NCBI RefSeq assembly: GCF_001039355.2
Contig: NW_019775447.1
Span: forward strand, 69,351 to 133,350
DNA from: Lingula anatina
Taxonomy: Eukaryota > Brachiopoda > Lingulata > Lingulida > Lingulidae
Direction of reading: 5' to 3'
DNA length: 64,000 nucleotides
Of the stretch, positions 1 through 10,014 are shown piece after piece. A program made the position numbers and the translations under genes. Every line of letters starts with the position of its first letter. Position 1 is the stretch's first letter. The notes beneath the pieces are model-generated. The model saw nothing but the letters and a program-made list of their open reading frames with translations, was not told the DNA's origin and ran no database searches.

Positions 1-956
1 TTAATAATATGTATATAGTAAAGACAGTTTGAAGCCTAATAAATATTACATGTACAAGTAGTGTTTTATTTGATCTTTAATAAATTCATTTATTAAACTC
101 TATGTAAATTCAATCAATTCATAGCTACAATGTACACGAAAATTGCTGTCATCACCGAATCTTTTTGGTAAAGCGACTTTTAAAAATCACTGTTGGCAAG
201 TTCTTATACTTAAAATCTCCGTATCAGAGTAGAGTGATCAAAGTAGAGTGAAGCCACCGCGCATTAAAGGTCAATTAACGCTTGGACGAACACTTAATTG
301 CGACCACGCTCACCTTCGATCTTTATCTCACCGAGCTAGGGTTGGGCTCTTTTGTTAGCAGAAAGTTTGTCACGATAATTGCCCGACGGGCAGGGTATGG
401 AACTATTGTTAACAGGAACCAAACAGCGTATGGATGACAATGTTATTTCCATAGTAACCGAGCCAGGCCGTCCGTACAACCCGCAGCGACCCGGAGGGTA
501 AGTAAGGGGAGATTCCGGCGGCACTGTAGATACCTCTGTATGTCACTGTATTCCATACGAAGGGCAACCTATAAATAACAAGGCAGCAAAGCTGTCAAAT
601 GTACAGACTAGGTGGGTAATGTGTTAATTTTGGAGGCAGATGCAGATACCTCTGTACATCAGTTTTTTTTCAATATGAAGGGCAAGCTATAAATAAAAAC
701 CTTACTTAGAAAAAAATAGACTTGGACATGGGGAAATTCACGGAGTCCTTAGATTTCGTGGAGAGTTGTGAATGAAATAGATGTATGGGTCACTTAATGC
801 TATCCAATTTAAAAATAAAGGGAAACGGCCAAAATTATCTATAGATTGAAATGACGTGTTGTAAATTGCTAATTGAATTCTGTAGTGCAAATTGGTAGAT
901 GTGTAGAAAAATATCGTATCCGGGAAACACATCAACATCCATCTTTTGCTTAAATA
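1..956. other. AT-rich intergenic DNA with a short direct repeat
   Basis: No coding region is supported here; the open frames are short and low in complexity. A block of about 57 bases starting near 527 (agatacctctgta...) recurs near 642 with a period of about 115 bases, and both copies contain a shared 'gaagggcaa.ctataaata' core. The block is too short to assign to a family. Confidence 0.5.
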
Positions 957-1342
957 ACTTGAACATTCTTTCCACCTACATTCGAATGAAAAAATATGTA
1001 TGCCAAAAAAAAAATAAATAAATAAAATAAATAAATAAATAATAATAATAATAATAATAAAAACGCAAATCTTTGTTTTGACAAGTGCTTTTATATGCCC
1101 AAAAATACAGGCGATCATATCAATACGTTCAGAAACATAACACTGTTCCCTTTTTGCGAGTATCAAATATTAGAAGTGTTATAAACTATAAACTTACAAT
1201 AATTATAATTAATTTTGATCCCACCAACTTCATATTCCGTGGCATTATGTCATTTTAACTTACAGACTTAGTACTTAGAGACTGGAACTTTTTTCCTATC
1301 ATTGCTGTGAGCTGTTCAACACATAGGAGCAGTCAAATAGGC

Positions 1343-1903
1343 TGCATTCAGAACACCGGACTAACTAGTCAGCGGGTCAATTGTGGCGACCAATTTAAGA
1401 CCCCATTTCCAGACATTAGATCGATCTACTTCAGATCGACCTAACTCCCTGCGGGTTCACGCCGAGCGGACACGAAAGTTAATTACCCCCTTACAGCTTT
1501 TAGTAGGCGGGACGGAAATTTAAGCCGGATTATCTGACAGTAATCTAGTGAGACTCCCCGCGGGGATAGATCGATCTAAAAGCCTAAGGCTCCATTCCCA
1601 TAGATTTTAGATCGATCTATCCCCGCGGGGAGTCTCACTATATTACTTTCAGATAATCCGACTTAAATGTCCGTCCCGCCTACTACAAGCTGTAAGGGGA
1701 TAATTAACTTTCGTGTCCGCCCCTCTGACAGCTATTTAGCGTGAACCCCCAGGGAGTTAGGTCGATCTAAAGTATGTCGATCTAATCTATGGAAATGGGG
1801 TGTAAGAGCTGAATGGATTCCCCACAGGGATTACGCAACAAGCATTCAAATGGGTCGGCCATATTTGGTCTGCGGACTAGTTAGTCCGCTTTTCTGAATG
1901 CGG
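1343..1903. mobile_element. Foldback MITE (CATTCAG ends) carrying a nested element
   Basis: The left end reads gctgcattcagaacaccgg, then a 'gactaactagtc' core and a 'gggtcaattgtggcgacc' segment. The right end is the inverse, with 'gggtcggccatatttggtc', 'ggactagttagtcc' and 'ctgaatgcggcc'. The arms are therefore inverted copies of the element seen whole at 20561-21043. The centre is occupied by two inverted GATC-family copies (1399-1802). No transposase is encoded, so it is a non-autonomous element. Confidence 0.7.
1399..1802. mobile_element. GATC-palindrome foldback family, two copies head to head
   Basis: Two units of about 200 bases meet tail to tail near 1590-1600 and make one large inverted repeat. 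Each has an outer 'accccatttcc' end, a TAGATCGATCTA palindrome, a 'cctaactccctg' block, a 'gttaattacccccttacagc' block, and an inner 'gagactccccgcgggg' block followed by another TAGATCGATCTA. The same unit occurs singly at 28499, 33131, 43191 and 63795. There is no coding capacity. The family assignment is mine from these copies. Confidence 0.75.
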
Positions 1904-2105
1904 CCATAGAAGAGCCGACTGCTAGCAAGGCCGCGAACTAAATTTGGCGGACCTACATGAAAGGAAGACCGCTTAATCCTGTTATGGTCTCTCCGCCTCT
2001 CACATGGCTTCCCACGCATAATCCCTGCAGGGGCACAGTAATTAAATCTCAAATCTCGGCTCAATTCAACTGGTCGAATTTCGACGCGTGAGGATGCGTA
2101 TACAG
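1901..2105. mobile_element. Partial GGCCATTCAG-type MITE (left arm and centre)
   Basis: This stretch matches the left arm and centre of the complete element at 20719-21018: 'agaagagccga.tgctagc', 'atttggcggacctacatga', 'aatcctgttatggtctctcc' and 'ggggcacagtaattaaatctc'. It stops soon after the start of the right arm (gacgcgtg). The equivalent remnant in duplication copy B lies at 8170-8365. Confidence 0.7.
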
Positions 2106-2602
2106 GGTTACTACTTAATATGGAATATTTTTTATCATAGTTATTTTTGAGTGCTGATTAAAACATTTTGGCATGATTCATCAAATAAAAGTATGTCATT
2201 AATGATAAAAATATTCAGTCTTCTAATGTGAGATATTTGGGTCAAAATATCAAATCTGACATAAGATGTCATTCAAAAGAAAAGAACACCCCCAGAAAAC
2301 CATGTCAATAGTTTGATGTCAGTACCAACTTTAAGCTAAGATACTTAAGAAAATGATATCCTCCGGACAGTGATATGTTACAGAGTCAAAGAACTCATTA
2401 CACTAAATCATGAAAAGTCATCAATAGCGGGTATGACCTCACGCAGGCGCTTAATTGCAGCGCCCTACATGGCGTACCCTTTGACACATTGTTTAGAGCT
2501 TGCATGGGGATATCATTCCACGCAGTGCTATTTGCCTGTCGCAGTTCATCACTATTTACCGGCCGATGACCATAGCTATTAAATCCGATAAGAAAAACAC
2601 AA
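2106..2602. other. Unassigned DNA specific to duplication copy A
   Basis: Copy B has no counterpart. The 70-codon open frame in this stretch shows no recognisable family or coding bias, so no gene is called. It could be the upstream part of the block carried with the adjacent LINE. Confidence 0.4.
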
Positions 2603-3646
2603 ATGCGGATCTTATTTATAGACTACAGCTCGGCTTTTAGTACCATTATTCCACAAAAACTTTATGCTAAGCTTTTAACTTTAAACGAACTGAAATTTCC
2701 TTCATTTTTATGCAGTTGGGTTTGAGATTTTTTTTATTAGAAAGGAGACAAGCTGTGAAAGTGGGTACAAGTACTTCTGATATTGTGGTTTTAAATACAG
2801 GTCCGCCTCAGGATTCTGTTCTGTCACCATGTCTGTACAGCTTGTTCACGTATGATTGTGTTTCATCTCATGAGTGTAATGGCATTGTGAAGTTTGCAGA
2901 CGACACCACTTTAATTGGCTTAATAAGTGATAATGATGAGACCTGGTATAGAAACGATGTCAACTCAGTTGTACAATGGTGTAAAGACAAGGATCTGTTA
3001 CTGAATGTAGGGAAGACTACGGAAATGATTGGTGACTTCAGAAAGAATAGAAATGTGAAAGAACTCATTCATATCAGTGGCACTGCAGTAAAACAAGTAA
3101 CCGATTTTAGACTACTGGGGGTAGAATTCAATAGCTAAACAAACAGCTAGACAAACAGTTTAAAAAAAGCGAGGCAGAGAGTGTATTTTTTAAGAAAGTT
3201 GAAGGATTTTACTTCAAACGTAATTATTTTAGCAAACTTTTCCAAATGCATTATAGAAAGTATATTAACATTTGCAGTCATAGTATGGTATGGACGGGCC
3301 ACTGTAGAAGAACGCAAGCGTCTAGATATGGTCACATTAACGTGCGGCAAAATCATCGGTCTGGAACGCCCCTCTCTAGGTGCCATCTATACTAACAGAT
3401 CAGTAACAAAAACAGAGAAAATCATGTCTGACTATACCCACCCCGCACATGGACTTTTTAAATTTTTACCGAGCAACTGCAGTGTCTTATTTTAACAACA
3501 AAAATGGAAATTTATAATTTATTTATAACTTGTAACCCGAATAGCAGTCCAATTTCCATTTTATATTAATTCTAATATTTATATATTAATGGCTGAATAA
3601 AATCTTATCTTATCTTATCTTATCTTTTCTTATCTTATCTTATCTT
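2603..3646 (+). mobile_element. 5'-truncated CR1/L2-like LINE, reverse transcriptase remnant with (TCTTA)n tail
   Basis: Translation from 2603 gives an RT palm segment (LFIDYSSAFSTIIPQKL). The frame shifts near 2710 and continues to 3138 with the 'GPPQDSVLSPCLYSLFT' block and the FADDTTL catalytic-site motif, followed by a thumb-like 'VGKTTEMIGDFRK' segment. A further frame from 3181 to 3495 shows the typical post-RT 'YFLRKLKDF ... IIESILTFAVIVWYG ... IIG' domain. The copy ends in about 45 bases of TCTTA repeats (3602-3646), as expected for target-primed insertion of this LINE class. At least two frameshifts make it inactive. The clade (CR1/L2/Daphne-like) is inferred from motifs. Confidence 0.85.
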
Positions 3647-3843
3647 AATCTGTGAGTTACTTCAGCCCCCAGATTTTCAATTGGGTTCATATCTGGGGAG
3701 TTTCCAGGCCAGGGCAGTTGCTGAACCCATTGGTTTTGGAGAAAAACTGTGATTCTGCGAGCTTGATGTGGGGTTGCGCATTCATCTTGGTACACAAATT
3801 TGTCCCTAAAGATGACTCTTACAAATCGAAGCATTGTTTGCTG
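3645..3843 (-). pseudogene. Tc1/mariner-type transposase C-terminal fragment
   Basis: The minus-strand frame 3834-3640 translates to a DDE-transposase C-terminal block with 'YQDECATPHQA' (second catalytic Asp region) and 'LPWPGNSPDMNPIENL' (the SPDxNPIE signature with the third acidic residue). Only about 64 codons remain, with no catalytic N-terminal half and no inverted termini seen, so this is a relic. Part of it is repeated near 8470-8590 at the start of the matching block of duplication copy B. Confidence 0.8.
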
Positions 3844-3846
3844 TAG

Positions 3847-4821
3847 AATAAATGAAATATCGATGTGTCTGTCTGTCTGTGTGTCTATGCATTTTGTGTG
3901 CTAAGTGTATCAAGTAGTGAACTGGATGGTGATATGCACTAGTAACAGTGTGTAAAACTTCCTTGTATCTCACAATGGCAAACATTAAATTTTCATAGCA
4001 GCATCTCTTTAAAATGATAAAACTGATGAAAACCAGGCACACCAATTAAAACCATATATCGCACACGGAAGAGATCCTTTAAAGTTGCATTGAAATTAAT
4101 TATTTAAACTCTTCTAAGTGCCGTATTAGTTTTTCTGTCAATGGCATCAATCCATATATTTCAAGAAATCTGGACTTCGTTTCAAATTGTTCTGAAAGAA
4201 TCATACAATAGTGGTTACTACCTAATCGCGCACTGAGGATAAGCGGTTGTCAGTACAACGTCATTGTAAACAGGGTTTTGTCACAGATCGAGTTTAACTG
4301 ACTGTCAACTTAGTTCTGTACATGCCCAAGAAACACATAACGTTACTACAACGTTACCTTAACGTAAATTTTACCAAAAAATGTTATGGTAACGCTATAA
4401 AACGTTCTGTGTTTGGTGGGTGGAGGTCGTTTCTGGTTTCAGACTATTTTACTCCCAACTAAAAAATAGTGAAGTGTACAATAAAATAAAGTTAAGTGCA
4501 AGAAAATAACCCGCTAGCAAAAACGAGTTTGAGACCCTGCGCATAATTTAGAAATCGACAAAGAAAGGTGGTCAGATCGAGATTCGCAGGGAAGACCGTT
4601 TGCGTTAGATAAAATAAGAAATAAAAACTCCACACATGTTCACAGGCTTAGGAAATCTTACAAATGTGTTAATTAGTCCGTATGCACAAGACATTTCAAC
4701 GCGTACGCGATTACATCTAGTTATACGTGAACGATTTTGAGATGTATTTATTGAAAAACAATAGCAGCAGTCTGAAAATGGGAGAAAATGAAAATGGGAG
4801 AGTTGATAGAAGCAGTCTGTA
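3847..4821. other. Duplicated non-coding block upstream of LINE copy A
   Basis: This stretch is shared with about 8590-10014 in copy B, apart from the 493 bp insertion there. It contains a (TGTC)n run near 3866 and an 'aacgttac..taacgt' inverted motif near 4338-4400. No gene is seen. Confidence 0.5.
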
Positions 4822-5912
4822 AATGGAAGAGTTAAATATCTTTTTGTCGATGTATGCAGATGACACGGCCTTTTGTTTTTTTGAGTCACCCTCTGATTTG
4901 CAAAAAATGATAGACAACCTTGAGTTATACAGTATGGAAGGGGATTAACAGTGAACGTTAGTAAAACTAAAATAGTGATTTTTAAAAACAGGGGGAAAAT
5001 TCATGAAAATGAATCATTACCATTTTTAAATGTAGAAACTGAAATATTTCTCTTTGGTTCCTATTTGTTACCAATCCTAAATTACGGGAGTAAGGTCTGG
5101 GGGTTCCAAAATTCATCAGACATTGAAAAATTACATTTGCAATATTGTAAAATGACCTTGGGGTCAGTACCAAAGCCGTGTCAGCTGCTGTCTATAACGA
5201 ATTAGGGCGATTGTTATTAAAATATCATAGGATTGTAAAAAAGTGAGGTATTGGACTACATGTATGTTATTAAAAACACAAAATTGCATTTTAAGGGTTG
5301 AGGCGATGATAACCTACTCCTTTCGTGTAATGAGTTCGATAACTAGGCAACCAAGGTAAAAAGCATGTTAACATGTCTCGGACTATCAGATGAATCTTAT
5401 TATCTTTAAGACTTTGAAACACGTTTAAGGGACAATTTAATTTAAGAAATTCGTGAAACAATACAAAAATCACCTAATCGAATTGTTTACTGTATATACA
5501 CTTGACGGATATTTCCTACCTACAAGGCTATCTAGGAAAAAAATCTCTCCTTAAAAACAAATTATATTTAAGTTTAGAATGTCAGATCATAAACCCACGA
5601 TTGAATAGGGGGGATACACAGTGTTCCGAAAATGTATACATGTGACCGAAATGATATAGAGGATACGTTTCATTTTGTCTTTATCTGTCCATTTTATAGT
5701 CCATTATATATATATATATATATATATATAATGGACTATAAAATATATATATAATACTTGACGTACTGGCATTGTTTTATCTTCATTCTCATTTCTTTAT
5801 TTTACTGTGATTAACATTATTATGTTATAAATTGTTGTATCATACCTATGACAAAAATGACACGGTAAATAAACTACTACTACTACTACAACTACTACTA
5901 CTACTACTAGTG
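4822..5912 (+). mobile_element. 5'-truncated LINE, duplication copy A, with (CTA)n tail
   Basis: From 4822 the frame reads through the RT catalytic motif MYADDTAF, then 'SPSDLQKMIDNLELYSM'. It resumes from 4951 with 'NVSKTKIVIFKNRGK' and then 'LLPILNYGSKVWGFQNSSDIEKLH'. Compared with copy B, about 150 bases are missing near 5010 and a longer stretch is replaced by an AT hairpin at 5691-5752. The insertion ends in a CTA/ACT microsatellite (5868-5910). Multiple frameshifts and stops make it dead. Confidence 0.8.
5691..5752. repeat. 62 bp near-perfect hairpin with (TA)n centre
   Basis: The arms 'attttatagtccat' and 'atggactataaaat' flank about 34 bases of alternating TA. In copy B the same position holds LINE sequence instead (from about 11085), so the hairpin marks a deletion-replacement in copy A. 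Confidence 0.85.
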
Positions 5913-5962
5913 ACAGTATCGTAAAACATAGCACGTTATAGATATTTATTTTCCTAGTTAGG

Positions 5963-6213
5963 CAGTGGCGAATTTAGAGGGGTGGTCAGGGGAGGGGGGT
6001 CCTGAAACTAGAATTTTTACTAGGTAAATTATAGTTCCAAACCGTACCAAAGGGTGCTGTTTGCTCTCCAAAACACACACACAAAAAAAAAAATGTTTTC
6101 GGGGCCCTTTAGTAGGCCCCGAACCCCACGTCTAAGGGGCGATGGTCGGCTTCACATCCGAAGCCTGTCGTTCCAGACTCCTCCCCCCCTCAAAAATCCT
6201 AGATCCGCCCTTG
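5963..6213. mobile_element. hAT-like MITE (CAGTGGCG ends), copy A
   Basis: The element starts with CAGTGGCGAATTTAGAGG and ends with 'cctagatccgcccttg', an imperfect inverse. CAGTGGCG-type ends are typical of hAT elements. It has a G-rich left side and C-rich right side and no coding capacity. Its duplicate lies at 11436-11672 and a reverse-oriented relative at 37045-37182. A clean 8 bp target duplication was not seen. Confidence 0.6.
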
Positions 6214-6770
6214 TTAAGTGCATATTTATACGCTGGTGGTACTAATTATTAATGCAGAAAAAACTTCAGGAACGTTTGCCCAGGAGGCTTTTATTTCCTT
6301 TGAGTAAAATATTTTCCCAATTTCTCTTGGAAATCAGAAGTTTTATGTAGTACATTTTTAAGCCTCGTAACAACTTGTTTTTACTCAATAGAAATATATC
6401 TAATACCATCTAAAATACATTGCTATATAAAAACATTAGTAAAGTGTTGAGAATAAAAATTAAGGCTATGGATGAGTTCGCAAATGTTAAAAGATTTGGT
6501 CTTGACTTGGCAAAACAGAAGCGGCTAAATATTTATGCAATTTGTGACGCAGACGCTGTACATAGCTCTCGTTGTTGTTAGAAAACGTTTACTATGATGA
6601 AAAAACATGTTTAATTTATTTATTTATTTCTCTAAACTAAATTTGCGGTGAGAGTCACCTTCATATCGTAATTGTGTACTTTACAGAAGCAACCGTCATC
6701 TACATTTACACGGCGAACAACATTGTAATACAAACATTGTAGCCTTATAATCGGGTAGTAAACAAATGGT

Positions 6771-7769
6771 ACTCTGTCTTTGGAAATGACCAACATGTTA
6801 AATCATCCAGGTAAGAAACTACTTTGTTCTCATTTTGGGTTTAGATATATCCTGTGTTTAAATAAAGTTCCCTGATATTGATCCCAGTAAACACATCCAT
6901 CAGAACAAATTCACCTGTAAATGGGTGATTAGAATGTGAAAGGTCAGTCTCTTCCCAGTATGAGCACATTAAGAACAGACTATCTGTGGACTAACTGATC
7001 CGCTGATTAAATATGGCTGACCGAACTTAAAAGCAGCTCTGCTTAATCCCATGATTGTCTCCCCACTTCCACATGCACCATTGAACGGATTAAGTCTCGG
7101 CTCAGAGGCTCAGTGCAAGGCCCCTGCAGCGATGGTGCGCGTGTATGCGTGGAGGCCATCAGGGAATAAGATGGCGCTGCTTTTAAGTGAGTCGGCCATA
7201 TTTAGTCAGTGGATCAGTTTGTCCAGGGATCTACTTGTTGTGAATGTCCTCTGTGTCAATTTCTCCCCTCAGTGGAGGCAGGAAGCCATCAGGGAATTAG
7301 TCTGTGCTACTTTTAACTGTCTATGTCTACCCTTTTGTTTGAAAATATTCATGACATTCCAGAGGACATGAGGCCAAAGACAGATAAAGGAAACTGTGTA
7401 TCAAAATATGGACCATTGGTGCTTCTTGGAGTTTGTCAATTTGTGACGACCTGGATTAAGGGAATTCAGTTTACCATGTTTAAAATGTCAGTTAGTGAAA
7501 ACAGCACAAGCTGTGGACTGAATTCGTTGTTCCATGTTTTAGAGGCAACCCAAACCAGTTAATGAGAGCCACTGGTAATAGGAAGATGACAGAAATCTTG
7601 GAATGAAAATGAAAAAAATGAGACTGAATAGCACCATTTGGTGACTTCCTCACTCATTTTTTTCAGTTTTTATATTGACAGAAATTGATTCTCTCTATAA
7701 CTTTTTATAATGTTATAAATTCTAGGTGGGATATGTTAAAAACTGTTGATATAAGTTTGGCACTCTTTC
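6771..7769. other. Spacer between the two duplication copies, with a foldback element
   Basis: Near 6975-7245 there is an imperfect palindrome with 'ggactaactgatccgctgattaaatatgg' sequence inverted as 'ccatatttagtcagtggatcagtttgtcc'. It is related to the CATTCAG MITEs. Open frames at 7051-7371 and 7323-7562 show no recognisable family, and the first lies in the foldback. No gene is called. Confidence 0.5.
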
Positions 7770-8169
7770 CACCTACATTCGAATGCTTGCCAACAAAAAA
7801 ATGATAATAATAAAAACGCAAATCTTTGTTTTGACAAGTGCTTTTATATGCCCCAAAATACAGGCGATCATTTCAACCGCTGAGAGGGGCTTGTTTGTGA
7901 TAATTGCGTTTGCAAGTAGATTTCCTTAGCTGAAGTCCATTAGGTCTTGTCGGAAAATACATTTAGAAACAAAACACTGTTCCCTTTTTTGAGTGTCAAA
8001 TATTAGGAGTGTTATAAACTAATTACAACAATTATAATTAATTTTGTTTCCGCCAACGTCATATTCCGTGCCATTATGTCATGATTTGAACTTAGAGGCT
8101 GGAACTTTTTTCCTATCATTGCTGTGAGCTGATCAGCCCATAGGAGCAGTCAAATTGGCTGCATTCAGA

Positions 8170-8365
8170 TAGAGAAGAGCCGAGTGCTAGCTAGGCCGCG
8201 ACCTAAATATGGCGGACCTACATGAAGGGAAGATCCTGTTATGGTCTCTCTGCCTCTTTCATGCCTCCCCACGCAACGTCCCTGCTTGGGCACAGTAATT
8301 AAATCTCGTCTCAATTTAACCGGTAGAGGGACGACGCGTGGAGAGGCGTATATGTAAGGGTGTTA
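8170..8365. mobile_element. Partial GGCCATTCAG-type MITE, copy B remnant
   Basis: This is the counterpart of 1901-2105, with 'agaagagccgagtgctagct', 'aaatatggcggacctacatg' and 'gggcacagtaattaaatctc'. It is truncated in the right arm at the same point as copy A, so it was already truncated before the duplication. Confidence 0.7.
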
Positions 8366-9018
8366 ATCTCTTCAATTCAATTTTAACTGCTTGACATGCT
8401 GTTATTGTGAAAGTATTTAATTTTTATCTTTCTGCTCACAATGCAGAATAAATGGAATATCGATCATTGTTTTTGAAGAAAAACTGTGATTCTGCGGGCT
8501 CGATGTGGGGTTGCGCATTCATCTTGGTACACAGTTGTTCCTAAAGATGACTCTTACAAATCGAAGCATTGTTTGCTGTAGAATAAATGAAATATCGATG
8601 TGTCTGTCTGTCTGTGTGTCTATGCATTTTGTGTGCTAAGTGTATCTAGTAGTGAACTGGATGGTGATATATATGCACTAGTAACAGTGTGTAAAACTTC
8701 CTTGTAGCTCACAATGGCAAACATTAAATTTACATAGCAGCATCTCTTTAAAATGATAAAAATGATGAAAACCAGGCACACCAATTAAAACCATATATCG
8801 CACACGGAAGAGATCCTTTAAAGTTGCATTGAAATTAATTATTTAAACTCTTCTAAGTGCCGTATTAGTTTTTCTGTCAATGTCGTTTCAAATCGTTATG
8901 ATAGAATCATACAATAGTGGTTACAAAAAAGAGCTTTTCAACTGAATCGTGCACTGAGTGTAAGTTGTTGTCAGTACAACATCATTGCAAACAGGGTTTT
9001 TGTCACTGATCGAGTTTG

Positions 9019-9511
9019 TGCCCCTATTTCACACAGACCACGAATTGACAAATTTCAAGAATCGTGGTTGAATCGTAATCAGTTCGTGAAGTTCTTAACA
9101 GATTCGTATATAATCGTAGTCAGTTCTTGCAATTCTTGATCAATGGGGAATTCGTGGCAAAAATTTTGAGCTGTTCAAAATTTTGGCCCCGAACTCCCGA
9201 TTCCAAAAAATCGTATTGAATTTCTGGAAAATATTCGTGCGATTCCAGCTGAATCCCACGAATATTCGTAACACTATCGCACCTGTATCGTAACTGAATT
9301 GTAAAGCGTGTCAAATTAGAGCAGAAAATTGGCAATATCTCACGATTCCAGCCGAATCCCACGAATATTCGTAACACTATCGCACCTGTATCATAAATGA
9401 ATCGTAGAGCGTGTCGAATTAGACCAGAAAATTGGCAAAATCTCACGAATCCTCACAAATCCTGAAATTTGTCAATTCCTGGCTATACGTGGTTTGTGTG
9501 AAATAGGGGCA
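9019..9511. mobile_element. 493 bp inverted-repeat insertion with internal tandem repeat
   Basis: The ends are TGCCCCTATTTCACACA and its inverse TGTGTGAAATAGGGGCA, followed inward by 'cgaattgacaaattt' and its inverse. Copy A of the duplication has an uninterrupted 'gatcgagtttaactgactg' at this position, which proves an insertion in copy B. Two internal direct repeats of about 108 bases (9239-9346 and 9340-9448, both with 'cccacgaatattcgtaacac') fill the centre. There is no open frame of transposase type. The class is unknown. Confidence 0.85.
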
Positions 9512-10014
9512 TTAACGGACTGTCAACTTAGTTCTGTACGTGCCCAGTAAACACATAACGTTACTATAACGTTACCTTAACGTAATTTTTACCAAAAAAA
9601 AACGTTATGACCACGTCATGGTAACGCTATATAAAAGGTTCAGTGTTTTCTGGGTGGAGGTCGTTTCTGGTTTCAGACCATTTTACTCCCAACTAAAAAA
9701 ATGAAATGTACAATAAAATAAAGTTTAGTGTCAAAAAATTACCCGCTAGCAAAAACGAGCTTGAGACCCTGAGCATAATATAGAAATCGACAAAGAAAGG
9801 TGGTCAGATCGAGATTCGCAGGGAGGACCGTTTGCGTTAGATGATATAAGAAATAAACACTCCACACATGTTCACAGGCTTAGGAAATCTTACTAATGTA
9901 TTAATTAGTCCGTATGCACAAGGCATTTCGACGCGTATGCGATTACATCTAGTTATACGGGAACGATTTTGAGATGTATTTATTGAAAAACGATAGCAGC
10001 AGTCTGAAAATGAA

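Larger units (their letters stand above)
957..6770. repeat. Tandem segmental duplication, copy A
   Basis: Blocks of this interval match 7770-12225 in the same order and orientation: 957-1350 with 7770-8165, 1901-2105 with 8170-8365, 3735-4295 with 8470-9018, 4300-5690 with 9512-11090, and 5752-6770 with 11270-12225. Many stretches are near-identical over tens to hundreds of bases. Copy A has its own insertions, namely a nested foldback at 1343-1903 and a 1.6 kb LINE-containing block at 2106-3734. It also has an internal deletion of about 150 bases in the shared LINE near 5010. Its right edge contains only the last seven or so codons of the receptor gene that continues intact beyond copy B. 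Confidence 0.85.

Noticed and set aside
738-1166. 142-codon minus-strand frame
   Set aside because: Low-complexity Ile/Phe text over AT repeats; part of it is duplicated at 7770 without an open frame.
9120-9446. 108-codon minus-strand frame with repeated segments
   Set aside because: It lies inside the 493 bp foldback and reflects the internal 108 bp tandem repeat, not a gene.
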